DNA of 64,000 nucleotides. It comes from Priestia taiwanensis (GTDB lineage: Bacteria; Bacillota; Bacilli; Bacillales; Bacillaceae_G). Both the position numbers and the translations under genes were made by a program. The stretch covers positions 2,123,160 to 2,187,159 of the forward strand of contig NZ_BMFK01000001.1 in the NCBI RefSeq assembly GCF_014638355.1. Direction: 5' to 3'. This document shows positions 37,470 through 45,822 of the stretch, one piece after another; the first letter of the stretch is position 1, and each line of letters begins with the position of its first letter. The notes beneath the pieces were generated by a model. It was not told where the DNA came from and did no database searches. It worked only from the letters and a program-made list of their open reading frames with translations.

Positions 37470-37970
37470 TGGACCAAATTGTTGCAATGCAGACGTATGA
37501 ACGGGAGTAATTTTATCCCCGTTTTTCGTGTACATAAACAAAATTAATGTACCGTTTGATGGTAGCTTTTTTTTATTGAATTGTAACGAAAGTGTAAACG
37601 TATTACCCTTCACAGGAACTTCTGCTCCGTACACTAACTCATGATGACCATCTTCTACTGAATAGTATAACTTCTCTAGCTTACCAGTAACTCTTCCTGT
37701 TACTTTATATGTGCCATCTTTTCCTTCTATTTTCACATCAGATACAGTAAATTCCCCTGTCATGTCTGCCTTTGGTTTTGGTTCTTTTTGTTTTACTGCT
37801 TTTTGTTTGTCCTCTTTTTGCTTATCTTCTTGTCTAGTCACGTCTTTCTTCTCTATCTCTTCCACCTGTGGCTTATCGTCTTTCGACACCACTTGTGATT
37901 GCTCTTCAGCTAGTGTGCATCCTACGAACAGCAAACACACCAATAGAAAAAGAGAAATTCGTTTCAACAT
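37467..37970 (-). CDS. Predicted lipoprotein with Lys/Glu-rich linker and beta-rich domain
   Basis: This 167-residue protein has a lipoprotein signal with lipobox FVGC (Cys18). A Lys/Glu/Gln-rich tether follows at about 25-70 (repeats of KQKE). The C-terminal 95 residues are beta-rich (GEFTVSDVKIEGKDGTYKVTG...) like a small immunoglobulin-type fold. It should be anchored on the outer face of the membrane. The ATG at 37970 puts the signal peptide at the N-terminus. A link to spore-germination Ig-like domains is possible but not shown. Confidence 0.65.
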   Translation of the reverse strand: MLKRISLFLLVCLLFVGCTLAEEQSQVVSKDDKPQVEEIEKKDVTRQEDKQKEDKQKAVKQKEPKPKADMTGEFTVSDVKIEGKDGTYKVTGRVTGKLEKLYYSVEDGHHELVYGAEVPVKGNTFTLSLQFNKKKLPSNGTLILFMYTKNGDKITPVHTSALQQFGP

Positions 37971-38040
37971 AATATGTGACCCCATTTCGTGCGTTCATAT
38001 TACATTATATTAACAAGAGTGACAAAATGATTATTATTCC

Positions 38041-38886
38041 TTAGCTCTTTCTAAATAAGCCCAATACTCCTACTGTTTCAACAATATTTGTAAATGCTTC
38101 CGGGTCTACTTCTTGGATTAATTTCTGCAAATCATACAATTCATAACGTGTTACCACAATCATTAATACTTCTTTTTGTTCATTTGTATATGCACCTTGT
38201 GCAGGCATACGTGTAATACCACGTACAAGCGTATTATGAATTGCCTCGCGTAATTCCTCTGGTTTCGACGTAATAATAAATGCTGTTACTTTCACATGGC
38301 TTGTGTATATTGCATCTAATACTCGTGTTGTTACATATAAAGAAATAAGTGTATATAATGCCGTCTCCCATTCAAATATCGCACCTGTCGTGATAACAAT
38401 CAATGCGTTAAATAAGAAGAAATATGTACCAACTGATTTATCGTTCATACGCGACATAATCATCGCAATAACGTCTAATCCTCCCGTTGAAGCACCGTAC
38501 TTTAATGTTAGTCCAACCCCAACAGCCATAATTACTCCACCAAAAACAGCATTCAGTAAAATATCATCCGAAAAATTCACTGTAGTCGGTACAAGTTCTA
38601 AGAATACTGTCATCATTCCAACACTTATAAAACTAAAGAATGTAAATGTCTTCCCAATCTTATTCCAGGCTACTAAAATAATTGGCGCATTTAAAATAAT
38701 TAATACAATACCTGGAGATAGAAAAGGTGCGACCCCTTCCAATAATTTAGATAAAAGCTGAGCTAGTCCCGCAAATCCACTTGCGTACACGTTCGCAGGA
38801 ATCAAAAACATATTCATTCCAATTGCTACAAGCAATGCACCAAATGTTACGACAAGGAACTTTTTTCCATATTCTGTGTAGTTCAT
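38041..38886 (-). CDS. YitT family membrane protein (DUF161/DUF2179)
   Basis: This 281-residue protein has five or six membrane helices in the first 190 residues (for example FLVVTFGALLVAIGMNMFLI and YGASTGGLDVIAMIMSRM) and a C-terminal cytoplasmic DUF2179 domain (VTAFIITSKPEELREAI...GEV-type fold ending VGVLGLFRKS). YitT proteins are multi-copy in Bacillus and of unknown function. The ATG at 38886 lies seven bases after GGAGG. Confidence 0.85.
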   Translation of the reverse strand: MNYTEYGKKFLVVTFGALLVAIGMNMFLIPANVYASGFAGLAQLLSKLLEGVAPFLSPGIVLIILNAPIILVAWNKIGKTFTFFSFISVGMMTVFLELVPTTVNFSDDILLNAVFGGVIMAVGVGLTLKYGASTGGLDVIAMIMSRMNDKSVGTYFFLFNALIVITTGAIFEWETALYTLISLYVTTRVLDAIYTSHVKVTAFIITSKPEELREAIHNTLVRGITRMPAQGAYTNEQKEVLMIVVTRYELYDLQKLIQEVDPEAFTNIVETVGVLGLFRKS

Positions 38887-38977
38887 AAGCACGTCCTCCT
38901 TGTTATATCATCATAATAATTAGTCTATTTATTTACAACGGCTTTTCTACATATTCTATACATATTTGGTTACGATA

Positions 38978-38993
38978 ATCATGAAATCATGAT
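38978..38993. promoter_or_regulatory. Palindrome before the DUF3941 gene
   Basis: ATCATGA-AA-TCATGAT is a perfect inverted repeat with a two-base centre, ending directly before the ribosome site. It could be an operator or a leader hairpin. Confidence 0.4.
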
Positions 38994-39007
38994 AAGGAGG
39001 TCTCCTC

Positions 39008-39139
39008 ATGTCCAAAACAAGCGATAACGATAAAAAAGCGCGTGACAATAACGCAAAAAATCACGAGAAAAATATTCTCGCAGAGAAAAACGCCCAGCAC
39101 GGTAAGAAATCTTTCTCTAAAGAAGTGGACCATCTATAA
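39008..39139 (+). CDS. DUF3941-type small protein
   Basis: This 43-residue, very hydrophilic protein begins MSKTSDNDKKARDNNAKNH and ends SFSKEVDHL. It resembles the DUF3941 family of Bacillus small proteins. The ATG lies six bases after a perfect AAGGAGGT, and a terminator follows. The composition (rich in Lys, Asn, Asp) is like that of some small sporulation proteins. The function is unknown. Confidence 0.7.
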   Translation: MSKTSDNDKKARDNNAKNHEKNILAEKNAQHGKKSFSKEVDHL

Positions 39140-39148
39140 TTTTTTAGA

Positions 39149-39182
39149 AAAATCGCCCGTTTATACACGGACGATTTTTTTA
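39149..39182. terminator. Bidirectional terminator
   Basis: AAAATCG with CGATTTT, and inner CCGT / ACGG, form an interrupted stem between convergent genes. Confidence 0.75.
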
Positions 39183-39189
39183 TATGGAT

Positions 39190-40050
39190 TTATTCACCTT
39201 TTTTGAAGTATGTCCAACCTTCTTCTTGGTATACTTTTCCTTCTTTTAACAACTTACCCATCGCGCGTTTGAATGCCGCTTTGCTTAAGTTAAAACGATT
39301 CTTAATATCTTCGGGATGACTCTTATCCCAGAATGGCATCGCACCACCGCGGCTCTCCATGTATTCATAAATAACTTGCGCATCCTCGTCTTGTCCTTCT
39401 TGTTTACGAGGGCGTAACGATACGTTAATTTCTCCGTTCTCTTTCACATCAATGATGCGCCCTGTTACACGTTGTCCTAGACGTGGCTCTTCTTGACGCT
39501 CTGAATCATGAATGAAACCTAAGAAACGCTCGTCCGTTAAAATGTAAGATCCAACGTATAATGTACGATAAATACGGCCACTTACGTTTTTGTTATGCAT
39601 ACTTGGTGTCGCAGCTGTTGAAATGTCTTTCATATTATCTGTGCTTGCTAATTTTCCAATTAGACGTCCTGCACTTGTACGCTTCAGACGGCAATATAAC
39701 TCATCGCCAACTTCCGGCCATACTTCTTCGTGCGCTGGTAAATCGCTTCGCCCAATTAGAACATCTTTTGATACACCAATGTCAACGAATACACCTAAAT
39801 CAGGCTTCACGTCCGTTACAACTACCCAATCAAGTTCATTAATACCAATATTCGGGACATACGCCGTCGCAGCTAGTCGTCCACTATGGTCATGGTACAA
39901 GAATACGTCTACTTCTTGTCCTTCAAATAATTCTTCTTCCGTTTCATTCTTATGCATGAATACTTCTTCATGCTCATCACCTAACATATAACCGATATCT
40001 GTTATTCTTGAAACAGGCAATGTTAATTTCTCTCCTGCTTGAAAATTCAT
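39190..40050 (-). CDS. CvfB/YitL family S1-domain RNA-binding protein
   Basis: This 286-residue cytoplasmic protein has three S1-like barrels and a C-terminal winged helix, the layout of CvfB (YitL). Seen are DWVVVTDVKPDLGVFVDIGVSKDVLI, RVTGRIIDVKENGEINVSLRPR and the wHTH IKNRFNLSKAAFKRAMGKLLKEGKV. CvfB binds RNA and affects virulence-factor expression in Staphylococcus. Here it is convergent with the DUF3941 gene and divergent from the YajQ gene, as yitL and yitK adjoin in B. subtilis. Confidence 0.88.
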   Translation of the reverse strand: MNFQAGEKLTLPVSRITDIGYMLGDEHEEVFMHKNETEEELFEGQEVDVFLYHDHSGRLAATAYVPNIGINELDWVVVTDVKPDLGVFVDIGVSKDVLIGRSDLPAHEEVWPEVGDELYCRLKRTSAGRLIGKLASTDNMKDISTAATPSMHNKNVSGRIYRTLYVGSYILTDERFLGFIHDSERQEEPRLGQRVTGRIIDVKENGEINVSLRPRKQEGQDEDAQVIYEYMESRGGAMPFWDKSHPEDIKNRFNLSKAAFKRAMGKLLKEGKVYQEEGWTYFKKGE

Positions 40051-40184
40051 GTGTCATTACCTCACTTATATAAACTTATCTCTATTAGAATTACCATATA
40101 AAATTTGATTATATCATCATCTATGCATTTGTTGGCAATAATTATATAATATGAAGAGAAATCTTTTATTGGAGGTACATAATT

Positions 40185-40676
40185 ATGGCAAAAGAAAGTT
40201 CATTTGACATTGTGTCAAAAGTAGATCTTCCTGAAGTACGCAATGCACTTAATGCAGCGATGAAGGAAATTAAGACTCGCTACGACTTCAAAGGAAGCAA
40301 AAGTGACCTTAAATTAGAGGACGAGGTAATCGTATTAATTTCAGACGATGAATTTAAATTAGATCAACTGAAAGATGTATTAATTAACAAGTTAATTAAG
40401 CGCGAAGTTCCAACGAAAAACTTAGACTACGGTAAAATTGAAGGTGCGTCAGGCGGTACAGTACGTCAACGTGCGAAGTTAATCCAAGGAATCGACAAAG
40501 ACAACGCAAAGAAAATTAACAACATCATCAAAGATTTAAAGCTAAAAGTAAAAAGCCAAATTCAAGATGATCAAATTCGTGTAACAGGAAAAAGCCGTGA
40601 TGACCTTCAACAAATTATCGCAGCTGTACGCAAAGCAGACTTAACAGTTGATGTTCAGTTCATGAACTTCCGTTAA
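40185..40676 (+). CDS. YajQ family nucleotide-binding protein
   Basis: This 163-residue protein has the YajQ pattern from end to end: [47 protein letters not shown]-like [12 protein letters not shown] and KAADL-like [12 protein letters not shown]. It has two ferredoxin-like domains. YajQ proteins in Xanthomonas and others bind cyclic di-GMP; in Bacillus the role is unknown. ATG follows ATTGGAGGT. Confidence 0.92.
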   Translation: MAKESSFDIVSKVDLPEVRNALNAAMKEIKTRYDFKGSKSDLKLEDEVIVLISDDEFKLDQLKDVLINKLIKREVPTKNLDYGKIEGASGGTVRQRAKLIQGIDKDNAKKINNIIKDLKLKVKSQIQDDQIRVTGKSRDDLQQIIAAVRKADLTVDVQFMNFR

Positions 40677-40684
40677 ACACACAC

Positions 40685-40721
40685 AAAAGCTAACTCGATT
40701 ATGCAGAGTTAGCTTTTCTTT
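40685..40721 (+). terminator. Terminator of the YajQ gene
   Basis: AAAAGCTAACTC / GAGTTAGCTTTT stem followed by CTTTTTCC. Confidence 0.8.
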
Positions 40722-40855
40722 TTCCTTTTTACCCATCTATTACAACATTGTCACCTTTACGTAAGATTCACCGATAGTCCCTTTTCTCTTTACATGACAT
40801 AATAAACATATACAACGTACAAAACGTACTAATAACATTTATAGAGGTGAAACAA

Positions 40856-41173
40856 ATGAAAGGAAATAATATCTTATCTTCATTATGCTACTTTAGTATC
40901 TTCTTTGCACCATTCTTACTACCAATTATTGTCTACTTTATAGCAGAAGAAGACGTGAAATATCATGCAAAGAAAGCACTTTGGACACACTTAATTCCTT
41001 ACATAGCGATTGCAATTAGTATTGGCATTACATTAGCACTTGCACCTAACTTCATGAATGAAACGACAAATGCTATTATCATAATTGGATCATTCACTAT
41101 TGCTGGTCTTATAAGTGTTTACTATTTCATTTGGAATATTGTAAAAGGCGTTAAACTGTTAACAGCAAAATAA
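40856..41173 (+). CDS. DUF4870-type membrane protein
   Basis: This 105-residue protein has three membrane helices at about 6-29, 46-66 and 75-98 and ends in NIVKGVKLLTAK. The arrangement, with DVKYHAKKALWTHL between helices one and two, fits the DUF4870 (Tic20-like) family. The ATG at 40856 lies seven bases after AGAGGTG. The function is unknown. Confidence 0.75.
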   Translation: MKGNNILSSLCYFSIFFAPFLLPIIVYFIAEEDVKYHAKKALWTHLIPYIAIAISIGITLALAPNFMNETTNAIIIIGSFTIAGLISVYYFIWNIVKGVKLLTAK

Positions 41174-41206
41174 AAAGTACTCCAATTGGAGTACTTTTTA
41201 TTTTTC
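41174..41206. terminator. Terminator between convergent genes
   Basis: AAAAAGTACTCC / GGAGTACTTTTT is a perfect stem with a four-base loop. Confidence 0.85.
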
Positions 41207-41210
41207 CCTT

Positions 41211-41699
41211 TTAAAAAACACCCATCTCATCGATTAGCCACTTTTCTCCTTCTTTCTCACGAATAACGAAGTAATATTCTCCACTATATGTTCCGCTCAC
41301 TTGTGGACCAATCGTTTTGTCCTTGTATGCTACTTCATACATTATTTCATATACCTTCATATCTTCAGCCTTCATACCTTGTCCTATTTGACGAGATAAA
41401 TAGGAATTCCGTACATATTCCGTCGTATCTTCTCGTATGGATAAGAGCTTTATTTCTTGCAAATTATCGAGTCCAACATCTGTATCCTTCTGCTTCGACG
41501 TCATCATAGCTAACACTTTTTCTTTGTTCTTTTCATTCTTATACGTGAAATAATCTTGCACTACTTGCTTAGGGTCTTGATTACTAACTTGTACGTTGTT
41601 TTCTTTCGTATTATTCTCTTTCGTATCGTTTTCTTTCGTACATCCGATAACAGCAATACATAACACAACGAGTATACTCAGCAAAGAAAGTTTCTTCAC
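41211..41699 (-). CDS. DUF4829-like lipoprotein (copy 1)
   Basis: This 162-residue predicted lipoprotein has lipobox VIGC (Cys20), a short repeat of the type KEN-x-TKEN just after it, and a compact C-terminal domain with VVQDYFTYKNEKNKEKVLAMM and a final EKWLIDEMGVF. The domain pattern fits DUF4829. It shares LQEIKLLSI and the overall plan with the neighbouring copy, so they are tandem paralogues. The start is GTG after AGGGGATG. The role is unknown. Confidence 0.7.
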   Translation of the reverse strand: MKKLSLLSILVVLCIAVIGCTKENDTKENNTKENNVQVSNQDPKQVVQDYFTYKNEKNKEKVLAMMTSKQKDTDVGLDNLQEIKLLSIREDTTEYVRNSYLSRQIGQGMKAEDMKVYEIMYEVAYKDKTIGPQVSGTYSGEYYFVIREKEGEKWLIDEMGVF

Positions 41700-41787
41700 G
41701 TATTCATCCCCTATCTACTCATTTCTATGTATACTTATATTCTGCTTCATTACCGTATCTACCTGTTAACGTCCTATCATTTTTTTC

Positions 41788-42294
41788 TCACTGACCAAGG
41801 TCACCAATTAACCATGGACTTCCTTCGTTGTCACGAACAACCGAAAACATTATCCAATGCTCACCACTATCTAGCGGGCCATGATGATTAGCAGTATATT
41901 TCACTTCATACTCAGCTTCATATATTCGTACATTCTCTATTCTCGTACCGTATACTTGACCCATTCCGCGTGTCACAAACGATTTTCTTATGTTTTTTGA
42001 TTTATTTTCTTTAATTGAAAGCAACTTTATCTCTTCTAGAGTGGAAAAACCGTAATCATGTTTTGATTTCTGATAGAATAAGGAGTCTGCCTTCTCCTGA
42101 TTTTTTGCATGTATATATATGAAATAATCCTCTACTACTTTTTGTGCGGCTGGTTCTGCTGGTTCATTTTCAGATGTATCCGTTTCTACCTTTTCCGGCT
42201 CTTTCTTTACTACTTCCGTCCCCGTTTCTTTTGTGCATCCACTGAATACAAAACAAAAAGCTAACATAAAACATACTACCATTACACCATTCAT
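41788..42294 (-). CDS. DUF4829-like lipoprotein (copy 2)
   Basis: This 168-residue predicted lipoprotein has lipobox FSGC (Cys20), an acidic tether (KKEPEKVETDTSENEP), and a C-terminal domain with VVEDYFIYIHAKNQEKADSLF, LEEIKLLSI and a final SPWLIGDLGQ. It is about a third identical to copy 1 by eye. ATG follows GGAGGCG. It is transcribed in the same direction as copy 1, 88 bases upstream of it. Confidence 0.7.
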   Translation of the reverse strand: MNGVMVVCFMLAFCFVFSGCTKETGTEVVKKEPEKVETDTSENEPAEPAAQKVVEDYFIYIHAKNQEKADSLFYQKSKHDYGFSTLEEIKLLSIKENKSKNIRKSFVTRGMGQVYGTRIENVRIYEAEYEVKYTANHHGPLDSGEHWIMFSVVRDNEGSPWLIGDLGQ

Positions 42295-42372
42295 CTACAC
42301 GCCTCCACCCTTACATATTTACATATTTACCCATTTATATAATACATGACTTTTACCTTTCTCCACAAAAAA

Positions 42373-42406
42373 AGAACTATCCCACCAAATGGAATAGTTC
42401 TCTCAC
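42373..42406 (-). terminator. Terminator of the pseudo-amylase gene
   Basis: AGAACTAT with ATAGTTCT, plus CC / GG, followed on the minus strand by a T-run (rc of AAAAAAA). Confidence 0.75.
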
Positions 42407-42407
42407 A

Positions 42408-43724
42408 TTATTGTTTCTCTCTACGCTCACCGCGCTTCTTCATATACCAGAATAGGAAAAAGAAGAAAATAGGTACCGCAAGTACACCAGCAATAAATCC
42501 ATAATTCAACCCTGTTTTCTCTCGTACAAGGAAGACATTTGATGTTTCGCGGTCCAGAATAACTTCATATCCATCGTCTGATCCGCGAACAATATCCTCT
42601 TCAAACGCACCGAATAATTGCTTCCCTTCTGGAAGTTGGTCATTCGTTAATTGTACCTTTTGTGTGCTCGTTGTGTTGTTAATTGCGACAACAGCAACTT
42701 CATCTTTATACGTACGCTTAAACACTAACATACCATCTTTTTCATATAAAAACTCAATATCCCCGTGGCGCAACACAGGTAATTTTTGGCGCATTTGTCC
42801 AATACGTGAAATGTATTCTAAGAACTTCTTATCTGGTTTAAAGTCCATTAATTTACGGTTATCAGGCGTCTCTCCACCGTTTAAGGCAATTTCAGTACCA
42901 TAATATACACTCGGAATCCCTGGCGTTGTATACATATACATCAGTGCCATCTTCAAGCGAATTGCAAGATTTTCGTTCCCTTCTAACACTCGGTTTACAA
43001 AACGTCGCGTATCGGCGTTATCCATATAGTGAAGACCATCTGCATTCTCTGACGCTTCATATAAAGATTTCAATGATTGATCTGGCTTCACAAGTGCTTT
43101 CACTAACTCATTGTAATATGCATCATCCATGAATCCATCAATGCTTTCTTCTGCTTGGAAGTTAAATACAGCCGCGTCTTTGTTCACACTCTTCACTTCT
43201 TCTGTGAAACGAGACACAAACTCACTCGTTACAGCACTACTTTTCTTCAATTGAATTGCATCAATCCCAAACTCACTTACTAACCATTTACCAGCTGCAA
43301 TTGCCTCAGCTTCTAAAGCTGGCATTACCATAAGTTCCACGACAATTTTCATGTCTTGTTTATGTATATCACTTACTAATGCTTTTAAGTCTTCTTCTGT
43401 ACCAAAATGTTTATTTAGCTTCGTATAATCCGTTACTTTCTCACCTGCATAATCTTCACTTTGTAAAATCGGTGATAAACGGATAGCTGTATGACCCATT
43501 TCTTTCATGTACTCTAATCGTTTCGCAATACCAACAAAGTCTCCACCGTAATAACCTTCTGGATTATTGAAATTCACATCTGTATCGTTTGTATTATCCC
43601 CATTATTAAAACGGTCTACAGTTACAACATATATACTTTCATCTTGCCATGTTCTTTCTTCTGCCGTCGCAACAGCGGAACAAAGAAGCACAAGCAACAA
43701 TGAAAATAAGCCAATTTTCTTCAT
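42408..43724 (-). CDS. Membrane-anchored GH13 homologue lacking catalytic residues
   Basis: This 438-residue protein has a signal peptide (residues 1-21), an alpha-amylase-like barrel from about 30, a beta domain, and a C-terminal membrane helix (FIAGVLAVPIFFFFLFWYM) with a basic tail. The family sequences YVVTVDRFNNGD, YYGGDFVGIAKRL and TTPGIPSVYYGTEIALNGG are kept. The four catalytic regions are not: region II, where GWRLDV carries the nucleophile, reads AIQLKK with Lys160 at the Asp position; the NHD of region IV reads NAD; region I lacks DxxxNH; no clear GE acid/base is seen. It is about 60-100 residues short of a full enzyme. It is probably a surface glucan-binding or structural protein. 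The ATG at 43724 follows AGGGGAG. Confidence 0.75.
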   Translation of the reverse strand: MKKIGLFSLLLVLLCSAVATAEERTWQDESIYVVTVDRFNNGDNTNDTDVNFNNPEGYYGGDFVGIAKRLEYMKEMGHTAIRLSPILQSEDYAGEKVTDYTKLNKHFGTEEDLKALVSDIHKQDMKIVVELMVMPALEAEAIAAGKWLVSEFGIDAIQLKKSSAVTSEFVSRFTEEVKSVNKDAAVFNFQAEESIDGFMDDAYYNELVKALVKPDQSLKSLYEASENADGLHYMDNADTRRFVNRVLEGNENLAIRLKMALMYMYTTPGIPSVYYGTEIALNGGETPDNRKLMDFKPDKKFLEYISRIGQMRQKLPVLRHGDIEFLYEKDGMLVFKRTYKDEVAVVAINNTTSTQKVQLTNDQLPEGKQLFGAFEEDIVRGSDDGYEVILDRETSNVFLVREKTGLNYGFIAGVLAVPIFFFFLFWYMKKRGERREKQ

Positions 43725-43884
43725 GATTTTTTCTCCCCTACCTTCTTGAGAATGCCTGAACAAAGGTTCACTTTATTATACACTAAGCCTCGTCCTAACT
43801 TCTAACAATACAAGTTAAAAAAGGGAGTAACATTTCACATTTTTCATATCATAAAGAAAGACTAACAAGAAGGAAGGATGTTCT

Positions 43885-45621
43885 ATGCAAAAAGAAGCAG
43901 TCTATCATTCTCCAACCTATCCATTTGTCTATGCAGTAGATGAACACACTGTTCACATCCGCTTACGTACGAAAAAGCAGGATGTGCAAGCCGTCACTTT
44001 ACTATACGGTGACCAATATGAATGGTGTGATGGTGCTTGGATAACCTCCACCATTGCCATGCAAAAAACAGGGTATAACGAGTTATTTGATTATTGGTTT
44101 GTCACTGTTCAGCCACCTTATGGACGTCTACGTTATGCCTTTTCCTTACAAAGTGAGGAATCTCTTTACTATATGGAAAAAGGTTTTTTCATTCATGCGC
44201 CGACACATGACGTTTCCGCTTTCTTTTGTTTTCCTTTTGTTCATACGTGTGATATGTTCCAAGCTCCTTCTTGGACGAAAGATACTGTGTGGTATCAAAT
44301 CTTTCCTGAACGATTTTGCGATGGGGATTCTACAAATAATCCTGTTGGAACCATCGCTTGGGAAAGTATGCCTCCAACACCGACGAGCTTTTACGGGGGG
44401 GATCTCGACGGTATTATCGAGAAACTGGACTATTTATATGAGTTAGGCATTAACGGTATTTATTTAACACCCATTTTCAACGCACATTCAAATCATAAAT
44501 ACGACACAATTGATTACTTCACAATCGATGAAGCATTTGGGAACAAAGAAATACTGAAGAAACTCGTCTCACACTGTCACGAAAAAGGTATAAAGGTGAT
44601 GCTAGATGCAGTCTTTAATCATGCTGGCTACTTTTTTGATAAATGGCAAGACGTATTAAAGAATCAAGAACAATCCGCCTACAAAGATTGGTTTCATATT
44701 CATTCCTTTCCGGTTCGAACTGGGCCAGTGCCAACGTATGCAACGTTTGCCTTTGAAAAGACAATGCCAAAACTTAACACGAATCATCCAGAAGTAAAAG
44801 AATACCTCTTACGTGTTGGACGTTATTGGATAGAAGAAGCAAATATTGATGGATGGCGCTTAGACGTAGCAAACGAAGTGTCTCATCAATTTTGGCGAGA
44901 ATTTCGTCTCGAAATGACAAAAGTAAAACCGTCTATTTTCATCGTTGGAGAAGTGTGGCATAATGCCTTGCCATGGTTACACGGAGATCAATTTCATTCA
45001 GTGATGAATTATCCATTTACAAACATCTGCTTAGCGTACTTTATACATGGTACATGTTCGACAGAGCAGTTTATCTTCCAACTTCATGAATTACTCTTTT
45101 TGTATCCAACGCACGTAACGGACGTTCTCTTCAATATTGTCGGCAGTCACGATACACCACGAATTTTGACATTGGCAAAGGAGCATGTAGCGAAAGTAAA
45201 ACTATTACTCGTCTTTCTCTTTTCTTATCCTGGTTCACCTTGTATCTATTACGGGGATGAGATTGGAATGCTTGGTGACAATGACCCCGACAATCGACGG
45301 TGTATGGTGTGGGATGAGGCGAGACAAAACAAAGAAATATACACACACATTCAAACGCTTATTAAGCTGCGCAAAACATTTAGAAATGAGACAACTTTTC
45401 AGCTTTTAGAGAAGAAAGATTGTCTTGTGTACAAGAAAGAATGCAACGAAGAAGCATTGTTCTTTATCCTCAATAACTCCGCTTCTCCACAAACAGTTGT
45501 ACTCCCGTATACGAAAGGAACCAAAATTACAAATATGTATACTGACGAAGAAATGGCATACGAGTCGTCCTCTATTTCCCTTGTCCTAGAGGCATATGAC
45601 TTTGCAATTTTACACATGTAG
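43885..45621 (+). CDS. GH13 neopullulanase / cyclomaltodextrinase-like enzyme
   Basis: This 578-residue protein has an N-terminal CBM34-like domain (1-125), a GH13 barrel and a C-terminal beta domain. All catalytic residues are present: DAVFNH at 241-246, nucleophile Asp327 in GWRLDVANE, acid/base Glu356 in VGEVWH, and Asp423 in GSHDT. There is no signal peptide, so it acts inside the cell on imported maltodextrins or cyclodextrins. It is divergent from the degenerate GH13 gene. ATG follows GAAGGAAGG. Confidence 0.88.
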   Translation: MQKEAVYHSPTYPFVYAVDEHTVHIRLRTKKQDVQAVTLLYGDQYEWCDGAWITSTIAMQKTGYNELFDYWFVTVQPPYGRLRYAFSLQSEESLYYMEKGFFIHAPTHDVSAFFCFPFVHTCDMFQAPSWTKDTVWYQIFPERFCDGDSTNNPVGTIAWESMPPTPTSFYGGDLDGIIEKLDYLYELGINGIYLTPIFNAHSNHKYDTIDYFTIDEAFGNKEILKKLVSHCHEKGIKVMLDAVFNHAGYFFDKWQDVLKNQEQSAYKDWFHIHSFPVRTGPVPTYATFAFEKTMPKLNTNHPEVKEYLLRVGRYWIEEANIDGWRLDVANEVSHQFWREFRLEMTKVKPSIFIVGEVWHNALPWLHGDQFHSVMNYPFTNICLAYFIHGTCSTEQFIFQLHELLFLYPTHVTDVLFNIVGSHDTPRILTLAKEHVAKVKLLLVFLFSYPGSPCIYYGDEIGMLGDNDPDNRRCMVWDEARQNKEIYTHIQTLIKLRKTFRNETTFQLLEKKDCLVYKKECNEEALFFILNNSASPQTVVLPYTKGTKITNMYTDEEMAYESSSISLVLEAYDFAILHM

Positions 45622-45655
45622 CCTTAGCAACCGATGTGCGCTAAGGCTCTTTCTA
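45620..45655 (+). terminator. Terminator of the GH13 gene
   Basis: AGCCTTAGC / GCTAAGGCT stem overlapping the stop region, followed by a weak CTTTCT run. Confidence 0.6.
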
Positions 45656-45660
45656 TTCCA

Positions 45661-45677
45661 TGTCAGAAAACCTCACA
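45661..45677. promoter_or_regulatory. GlnR/TnrA box upstream of amtB
   Basis: TGTCAGAAAACCTCACA matches TGTNA-N7-TNACA exactly and the longer TnrA consensus at all but one position. Its centre is about 63 bases before the predicted transcription start, consistent with activation under nitrogen limitation, as for nrgAB in B. subtilis. Confidence 0.75.
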
Positions 45678-45678
45678 T

Positions 45679-45725
45679 AATTTTCTGAATTTTCTATTGA
45701 TTTTCTGTTTTTTATCGTTTATGAT
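45679..45725 (+). promoter_or_regulatory. Sigma-A promoter of amtB-glnK with CodY-like box
   Basis: TTGATT and TATGAT are 17 bases apart at 45697-45725. AATTTTCTGAATTTT at 45679-45693, a two-mismatch CodY-like box, lies between the GlnR/TnrA box and the -35. Confidence 0.65.
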
Positions 45726-45822
45726 ACATAACAAGATAACTCATGTAATAAAATGTAACATTAGTAAAAGAAAAACATATAATGCAATTATTTATTACGT
45801 ACGTAAAAGGGAGGAAGAATGA

